From an uncultured Porphyromonadaceae bacterium (lineage in GTDB: Bacteria > Bacteroidota > Bacteroidia > Bacteroidales > Coprobacteraceae), in NCBI GenBank assembly GCA_900545915.1, contig URAV01000032.1, forward strand, positions 1 to 44,817: a DNA stretch of 44,817 nucleotides, given 5' to 3'. Positions 39,938 to 44,817 of the stretch are shown here, piece after piece (within the stretch, counting starts at the first letter, position 1; each line of letters opens with the position of its first letter). The position numbers and the translations under genes were made by a program. The notes under the pieces are model-generated. The model searched no databases. It was not told where the DNA came from and was given only the letters and a program-made list of their open reading frames with translations.

Positions 39938-40008
39938 AGAGCCGGCCAAATTTTCCAATAAAAATACTATCAGGTCATTTTTGTGTTTTCTTCCGGTCTG
40001 TTCTCCTG
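39938..40008. repeat. Dispersed intergenic repeat, left half copy
   Basis: agagccggccaaattttcca to ccggtctgttctcct aligns nearly base for base with the left half of the copy at 23143 (shared tcattttt, ggtctgtt). No right half was recognised before the fprA promoter. Confidence 0.7.
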
Positions 40009-40094
40009 TTCTTGTCAGCCTGTCAAAACTTATAAAATACAGTTCGTTTTTAGTGAAAAACCGTTTTCTCTTTTCTTGAAAAGATACATTTTTG

Positions 40095-40102
40095 TAACTT
40101 TG
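40095..40102 (+). promoter_or_regulatory. TAnnTTTG box of the flavodiiron gene
   Basis: TAACTTTG, 30 bases before the ATG at 40132. Confidence 0.55.
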
Positions 40103-40131
40103 TAACTGAAAATAAATAAAGAGAAAATAAT

Positions 40132-41322
40132 ATGTCGATTATTACAGAAATCAGTACAAATATTCATTACGTAGGAGTAAATGACCGTACAAAACATCTA
40201 TTTGAAGGATTATGGCCTTTACCTCTCGGAGTCTCTTATAACTCATACTTGATCGTCGATAAAAGTGTTGTTTTGATTGATACTGTAGATCATTGTTATA
40301 CCGACCTATTTTTTGAAAAAATAAAAAACATACTGGGCGAGCGCCCGATCGACTATTTGGTAGTAAATCATATGGAGCCTGACCACTCGGCTTCGATAAG
40401 CGATCTTTGTCATGTATATCCGAATATTAAAATTATCGGAAACAGCAAAACCATCGGAATGATTGAAGGATTTTACGGAATCTTCGATAAATTCCACGAA
40501 GTAAAAGACGGCGACCGCTTATCTTTAGGCGAAAAGAACCTTACTTTTTATATGACTCCCATGGTACACTGGCCTGAAACCATGATGACTTATTGTGAAA
40601 ATGATAAAATTCTCTTTTCCGGAGATGCATTCGGATGTTTCGGGACATTGGACGGCGGAATCATAGACTATCAAATGAATACCGAAAAATATTGGGATGA
40701 AATGTTCCGGTATTATTCTAATATAGTAGGGAAATACGGAGCTCCAGTACAAAAAGCTCTTGCAAAACTTTCGGGAATAGACATACAGATAATTTGCTCT
40801 ACTCATGGTCCTATCTGGAAAGAAGAAATACAAAAAGTCATAAGTATATATAATAAACTAAGCTTATATGAAGGAGAAGAGGGTGTTGTAATCGCATACG
40901 GAAGCATGTACGGCAATACTGAAAGAATGGCGGAAATCATAGCCCAAGAGTTAGCAGTTCAAGGTATCAAGAACATAGTCATGCATAACGTATCGAAATC
41001 GGACATGTCATACGTTTTACGAGACATATTCAAATACAAAGGACTTATTATCGGAAGCCCGACATATACCAATGAATTATTTCCTAATATCGAATCATTA
41101 ATTTCCAAATTAGAAAGCCGGGATATGAAAAACCGTATATTCGGATATTTCGGTTCATTCTCATGGGCTGGAGCTGCAGTAAAACGACTTTCTGCTTTTG
41201 CAGAACGAATAAAATGGGACGTAACCGGAAACCCCGTAGAAATGAAACAAGGCATTACTCCCGAAAAGATAGTCCAATGTCAAGAATTAGCAAAAGCTAT
41301 AGCAACAAAATTGAAACAATAA
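40132..41322 (+). CDS. fprA: A-type flavodiiron protein (O2/NO reductase)
   Basis: A 396-residue flavodiiron protein, which reduces oxygen to water or nitric oxide to N2O in anaerobes. The N-terminal MBL-like diiron domain has His80-x-Glu82-x-Asp84-His85 in NHMEPDHSAS, a further His in MVHWPETM, Asp in FSGDAFGCFG and His in CSTHGPIWK. The C-terminal flavodoxin domain starts at about 255 with IAYGSMYGNTERMA. There is no rubredoxin or flavin reductase tail, so an external electron donor is needed. It has its own promoter and terminator and likely protects against oxygen or NO. Confidence 0.95.
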   Translation: MSIITEISTNIHYVGVNDRTKHLFEGLWPLPLGVSYNSYLIVDKSVVLIDTVDHCYTDLFFEKIKNILGERPIDYLVVNHMEPDHSASISDLCHVYPNIKIIGNSKTIGMIEGFYGIFDKFHEVKDGDRLSLGEKNLTFYMTPMVHWPETMMTYCENDKILFSGDAFGCFGTLDGGIIDYQMNTEKYWDEMFRYYSNIVGKYGAPVQKALAKLSGIDIQIICSTHGPIWKEEIQKVISIYNKLSLYEGEEGVVIAYGSMYGNTERMAEIIAQELAVQGIKNIVMHNVSKSDMSYVLRDIFKYKGLIIGSPTYTNELFPNIESLISKLESRDMKNRIFGYFGSFSWAGAAVKRLSAFAERIKWDVTGNPVEMKQGITPEKIVQCQELAKAIATKLKQ

Positions 41323-41339
41323 ATCTTTTAACCTAATAA

Positions 41340-41379
41340 AGAAAACCGTTGTTCTAAATTCAAAGAATAACGGTTTTCT
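41340..41379. terminator. Bidirectional terminator between convergent genes
   Basis: A 16-bp stem (41340-41355 with 41364-41379, one wobble) around an 8-base loop, followed by ttttta on the plus strand and by TTTATTAGG on the minus strand. It serves fprA and probably the convergent sigma operon. Confidence 0.85.
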
Positions 41380-41459
41380 TTTTACTTAACCTAATCATTA
41401 CACTTTAGATAAACTCTATTTCCCAAAATACGGCACGAATATATAAAACAGCAACAACC

Positions 41460-42722
41460 TCAAAATCCGAATCTCAATCCTATTTGCAAATTGACATTAA
41501 AAGGCTTCTCTTTCCGAATTGTAGAGATATTTGTCCCGTCGTCAAAGTAATATATCACTCCCGGCTCGGCATAAATTCCGAAATGATCCGTTATATTAAA
41601 TTGAGCTCCGAGCGATGCAAGGACAGACCACTGCAACTTCTTCACATCTAAGTGGTCATCTCCGACAAAAGATAACTCATTCTGCATTTCATAATGTGTT
41701 TTCAATTGAGATTTAACACATTTTTCTATCGCCCCTCCGGCAGATAAATATAAAGAAACACGCTTTTTCTTTACAAAATACCAACCTGCCTTTAAAGGAA
41801 TACCCAAATAGTGAAGTTTCTGTTCCTGAGAATAATAAATATCATTTCCAGCCCTCAAATCGGAAGATAGTAAGGTATATGTCAACCCTGTTTCTAAAGA
41901 AAAGCTATTTGAAAGATCTTTACGCAATGAAAAACCAAATGTGATAGGAAAACGATGTTTAATATTAGTTGTAGTCTCTAAATTAATATTCTTCAGCATA
42001 ATCTGTTGATAGGCTGCCGTAATTTTCCGTTCGTCAGACATTTCATCCTGCCCAACCTCCAACACATTCATACTTCGAGGCATTATTCCCGAACGATCAA
42101 GATTACTAAACCCATAATGATCTTCTACAGAAGCGATCATGTTATTACCGACCGAAACGCCTATTGACCAACCTTTGCTTTTCTTAGGCAACTGTCTAAT
42201 TTCAAAATCTTTGCCAACAAAAGAGCCATTCGTAAAATGTTCTTTTTTTTCTTGTAATGTATTTTTTTGTTCTGACAGGTCTTCAACTTTCTCTTGTGAA
42301 GGGGCTTGAATCGTATTGATCGATTGTGCAACAGCTATATTTTCTTCCCCAAAAACATTGTTTTCCGTTTTCTTTTTTACTGTCCTAACATAAATCGGAG
42401 CATGTGTGATTATTTTATTACTATCGGTTACAATTGTTTTCCGAAAAGGCTTATCGACCTTATGATGTTCGAAAATACGAGAAGGAGCATCTGCTGTAAT
42501 GATTCCGTCATTATCAGAAGTATAAGTAAGAAAATACAAACCGACCGATATAAATAGCAAAATAACTGCCGCCACAGCAATTCTGGGGAGACGATGTCGT
42601 TTCCTACTACTAAAAGATAACTCATCGTCCAATTTTTCCCAAACATCAGAAGGAGGAAGTTCGGCATATCCTTCCATCCGTTTGCGGAATCTTACAGCCC
42701 ATTTATCATCTTTTTGTTTCAT
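41460..42722 (-). CDS. Sigma-linked membrane protein with outer-membrane beta-barrel domain
   Basis: A 420-residue protein of a form frequent in Bacteroidetes: a cytoplasmic N-terminus (1-45, PPSDVWEKLDDEL), one transmembrane helix (about 47-67), a long low-complexity linker and a C-terminal beta-barrel-like region (about 190-420) ending in FGF with the usual alternating strands (SIGVSVGNNM, FPITFGFSLRKDL, SVLASLGAQFNITDHFGIYA). The start overlaps the sigma gene stop (ATGA), so the two are coupled. By position it may act as anti-sigma factor, although no zinc anti-sigma motif is seen. How one chain spans the inner membrane and has a barrel-like end is unclear. Confidence 0.82.
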   Translation of the reverse strand: MKQKDDKWAVRFRKRMEGYAELPPSDVWEKLDDELSFSSRKRHRLPRIAVAAVILLFISVGLYFLTYTSDNDGIITADAPSRIFEHHKVDKPFRKTIVTDSNKIITHAPIYVRTVKKKTENNVFGEENIAVAQSINTIQAPSQEKVEDLSEQKNTLQEKKEHFTNGSFVGKDFEIRQLPKKSKGWSIGVSVGNNMIASVEDHYGFSNLDRSGIMPRSMNVLEVGQDEMSDERKITAAYQQIMLKNINLETTTNIKHRFPITFGFSLRKDLSNSFSLETGLTYTLLSSDLRAGNDIYYSQEQKLHYLGIPLKAGWYFVKKKRVSLYLSAGGAIEKCVKSQLKTHYEMQNELSFVGDDHLDVKKLQWSVLASLGAQFNITDHFGIYAEPGVIYYFDDGTNISTIRKEKPFNVNLQIGLRFGF

Positions 42723-43270
42723 ACCGTTCCCGTTAAATACATTTTTATTCTTTTCGCCAATATTGCCCTAGCCCGGAAAAGCTGTGAAGAAGAAGTCTTT
42801 TCATTGATTCCCAATAAATCGGCAATTTCTTTATGAGATTTTTCTTCGAAAGTATATAAATTGAATACCGTTCGATACCCGGAAGGCAATTCCGATACAA
42901 ATTTCATCAACACAGCCTGAGGAATTTTTTCCAAATCTTCATCCTCACTCTCAGGATCAATAATTTCCGGAACTTCATCCAAAGTCAACACCCGATTTAT
43001 TTCTCCATTTTTACGGATATACTCTAATGCCGTATTGACCATTACTCGGCTTAACCAAGCCTTTAAAGAACCTTTTCCTCTATAATCGAACTTGTCGAAA
43101 GACGTAAATATCCGAAGGAAACCATCATGCAAAATATCCTTAGCAGTTTCCCGATTCCCGGAATAACGAATACAAAGAGCAAATAAAGCACCTGCATACA
43201 ACTCATACAATCGTTTTTGTGCAGATTTATCTTTTTGCTTACAATGTTCAACCAGTTCTTCCTCCCTCAT
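42719..43270 (-). CDS. ECF RNA polymerase sigma-70 factor
   Basis: A 183-residue extracytoplasmic-function sigma factor counted from MREEELVEHCKQKD, which has AGGA just before it. Upstream codons look non-coding. Region 2 spans about 5-75 (YAGALFALCIRYSGNRETAKDILHDGFLR, here shortened to its core DILHDGFL, and KGSLKAWLSRVMVNTALE). Region 4 (about 115-175) contains FVSELPSGYRTVFNLY and SHKEIADLLGINEKTSSSQL, the -35-binding HTH. It is followed without gap by the membrane partner gene. Target genes are unknown, and the divergent NigD-like gene is a candidate. Confidence 0.93.
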   Translation of the reverse strand: MREEELVEHCKQKDKSAQKRLYELYAGALFALCIRYSGNRETAKDILHDGFLRIFTSFDKFDYRGKGSLKAWLSRVMVNTALEYIRKNGEINRVLTLDEVPEIIDPESEDEDLEKIPQAVLMKFVSELPSGYRTVFNLYTFEEKSHKEIADLLGINEKTSSSQLFRARAILAKRIKMYLTGTV

Positions 43271-43455
43271 TCCTGTTTTTAAATCACTCTTTATTTTATA
43301 AATGCAGAAAGTGTAAAAATACTGCACCGAACAAAAGAGAAAATATCTTTTTAACTCTTTAACATTTTTCGACGCAGTATTCTTTTCAAACTGCCATTTA
43401 CATTACAAAAGAGACAAACCAAATAAAAAAACAATAAATTAAAAAGGGATGACTT

Positions 43456-44211
43456 ATGAAAAAATTTTCTATTTTTCTGATAGGATTAGCAACAGCGATC
43501 TCATCGGTTATTCTGCAATCCTGTAAAGATGATGACGACGATGTTTACTATTACACCTCGTATGCATACGCTATCGGGGACATGGTTGTAAAAGACGGAG
43601 AATCTCCTTATCTGCAATTGGACAGCAAAAGGACTATGTTACCAGCCAACACTTCTATCCCGTCTTTTTTCTTAGAAGACGGACGACGCGTAATCATCAA
43701 TTTTTCTCTACTGCAGGAAAATTATATGGGATATGATTATTATGTTGCCATTAATGACATAGACACTGTTTTGGTTAAAAATATCATTCCTATTACACCT
43801 GAAACCGCAGACAGTATCGGTAATGATCCTGTAAATATCATCGACATGTGGACGAGTGACGAATACTTGACCGTACAATTTGAAATGCAAGGTGCAGGAG
43901 AGAAAAAACATATGGTAAATGTTGTGCGAGATTTTTCTCTTTCGGACAATCCTGACAAGGATAATTATATGCAATTAGAATTCCGTCATAACATGGAAGG
44001 CGATCCGAAAATAGACAGAAGACTTTGGGGGGTTGCATCATTCAGATTGAAAGATTTAGCTCCACAGGAAAGCAACTTGTCAGGTCTAAAAATAAAAGTC
44101 AATACATTCGGAGGAGAGAAAACGTACAATCTCAAATATGACAAAGAGAAAAGTCTGAATACGAACTCAGAGAAAATTCAAGAAAACAGCTCATTCATAC
44201 ATATCAAGTAG
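43456..44211 (+). CDS. NigD-like lipoprotein
   Basis: A 251-residue lipoprotein of the NigD-like family found in Bacteroidales. The signal peptide ends in a lipobox, SVILQSC with the Cys at about 23, followed by an acidic run (KDDDDDV) that favours export to the cell surface. The N-terminal OB-like domain contains YAYAIGDMVVKDG and DGRRVIINFSLLQENY, and the C-terminal domain MWTSDEYLTVQFEMQG and LEFRHNMEGDPK. Function is unknown (NigD is named from a bacteriocin-associated gene). It is divergent from the sigma operon across 185 bases and followed by a terminator. Confidence 0.88.
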   Translation: MKKFSIFLIGLATAISSVILQSCKDDDDDVYYYTSYAYAIGDMVVKDGESPYLQLDSKRTMLPANTSIPSFFLEDGRRVIINFSLLQENYMGYDYYVAINDIDTVLVKNIIPITPETADSIGNDPVNIIDMWTSDEYLTVQFEMQGAGEKKHMVNVVRDFSLSDNPDKDNYMQLEFRHNMEGDPKIDRRLWGVASFRLKDLAPQESNLSGLKIKVNTFGGEKTYNLKYDKEKSLNTNSEKIQENSSFIHIK

Positions 44212-44232
44212 AATCTTTAACCTTAACTATGG

Positions 44233-44266
44233 GAAAAGCCGGCTATTTTTAATCAACCGGCTTTTC
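44233..44266 (+). terminator. Intrinsic terminator after the NigD-like gene
   Basis: gaaaagccgg and ccggcttttc form a perfect 10-bp stem (44233-44242 with 44257-44266), followed by tttta. Confidence 0.85.
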
Positions 44267-44289
44267 TTTTATAAATTCTAAAAAACCAC

Positions 44290-44775
44290 CTAAATCAACA
44301 ATAGTTGATAGTCTGCAACATCCAACCACCGACCAAATTTTGATCCTACCTGCTCAAAAAAAGAAACTTGCTTAAATCCGAGTTTTAAATGTAAAGAACT
44401 ACTAACTTCATTACCTGATGTAATACAAGCAATCAACGCATGATAGCCGCTTTCCCGACATTCATCAATCAATTTTTGCATAAGTGCTTTCCCGATACCT
44501 TTTCCCACATAACCGGACGACACATAAACTGTTGTTTCAAGCGTATATTTATATGCAGCCCGCTGTTTCCACGTATGAGCATAACAATACCCCACCACTC
44601 TACCATCCGTCTCATAAACCCAATAAGGAAAACTGGTAAAAATCTCGATTATACGAGAACGCATTTCTTCCTCTTCTAAAGATTCCGTCTCAAAAGTAGC
44701 CACGCTATGCATGATATATTCATTATAAATATCTGCGATAGCTTTGCTGTCTCGTAACTCTACCCTCCTAATCAT
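44290..44775 (-). CDS. GNAT N-acetyltransferase, phosphinothricin acetyltransferase-like
   Basis: A 161-residue GNAT-family acetyltransferase close to the Pat/YwnH group that acetylates amino-acid analogues such as phosphinothricin or methionine sulfoximine. It shows the opening RRVELRDSKAIADIYNEYI, VGYCYAHTWKQRAAYKYTLE, the acetyl-CoA loop VSSGYVGKGIGKALMQKLI and LHLKLGFKQVSFFEQVG near the end. The complete gene lies at the right edge, convergent with the NigD-like gene. The natural substrate is not known. Confidence 0.92.
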   Translation of the reverse strand: MIRRVELRDSKAIADIYNEYIMHSVATFETESLEEEEMRSRIIEIFTSFPYWVYETDGRVVGYCYAHTWKQRAAYKYTLETTVYVSSGYVGKGIGKALMQKLIDECRESGYHALIACITSGNEVSSSLHLKLGFKQVSFFEQVGSKFGRWLDVADYQLLLI

Positions 44776-44817
44776 AACTCAATATTACAAAAATTATAAA
44801 TCACTTGGTACAAATAT

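Noticed and set aside
1..44817. CRISPR arrays, tRNA, rRNA
   Set aside because: No regularly spaced repeats and no cloverleaf or rRNA-like sequence were seen.

Overview
The window reads as chromosomal DNA of a gut-type Bacteroidales. The evidence is repeated TAnnTTTG promoter boxes, a NigD-like lipoprotein, an ECF sigma factor coupled to an inner-membrane/beta-barrel fusion, a GH2 galactosidase with secretion signal, a Ser-type sulfatase, an agmatine route to putrescine and Bacteroides-style mobilization genes. I cannot name the genus. No rRNA, tRNA or CRISPR was seen.

Region 1 (about 1-9500) is a mobilizable genetic element. It carries a tyrosine integrase, a fused nucleotidyltransferase-HEPN protein, an unrecognised protein, two tandem excisionase-like HTH proteins, a DUF3408 protein, a MobC-like accessory protein and a MobA-type relaxase whose start lies inside mobC. 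There are no conjugation (tra) genes, so it would need a helper. Its right part is a strikingly AT-rich 1031-residue gene joining a calcineurin-like metallophosphoesterase to a NACHT/STAND-type NTPase. That gene is the best candidate in the window for an undescribed, probably anti-phage, system. The exact element ends were not found. A gene-free stretch (9487-10216) follows and holds a possible small RNA with its own promoter and terminator.

Region 2 (10217-16438, plus strand) is a run of six genes: secreted CMD-cupin protein, lipoprotein flavodoxin fused to a cyclophilin-like domain, hexapeptide acetyltransferase, DUF3737 beta-helix protein, MATE exporter and MalY/PatB-type PLP enzyme. Region 3 (16722-24629, minus strand) faces it: ECF S component, DUF1893, Tat-exported aldo/keto reductase with iron-sulfur C-terminus, NapH-like membrane polyferredoxin, double-CMD secreted protein, a second MATE exporter and a metallo-beta-lactamase-fold hydrolase. 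Four of these are tightly coupled and look like an envelope redox chain.

Region 4 (24977-44775) is mostly housekeeping and metabolism: mltG, a sulfatase, iorAB (IorA lacking its ferredoxin tail), mtnN-luxS facing an AI-2E-family transporter, a GH2 enzyme, a DUF2148 protein translationally coupled to aguA-aguB, an SLC45-like MFS transporter, a flavodiiron protein, a sigma factor with its coupled membrane partner, a NigD-like lipoprotein and a GNAT acetyltransferase.

Across regions 3 and 4 an interspersed repeat of about 160 bp with imperfect terminal inverted repeats occurs in the gaps between genes, three apparently full copies and at least two half copies, all in the same orientation. It looks like a MITE-type or structured-RNA repeat family.
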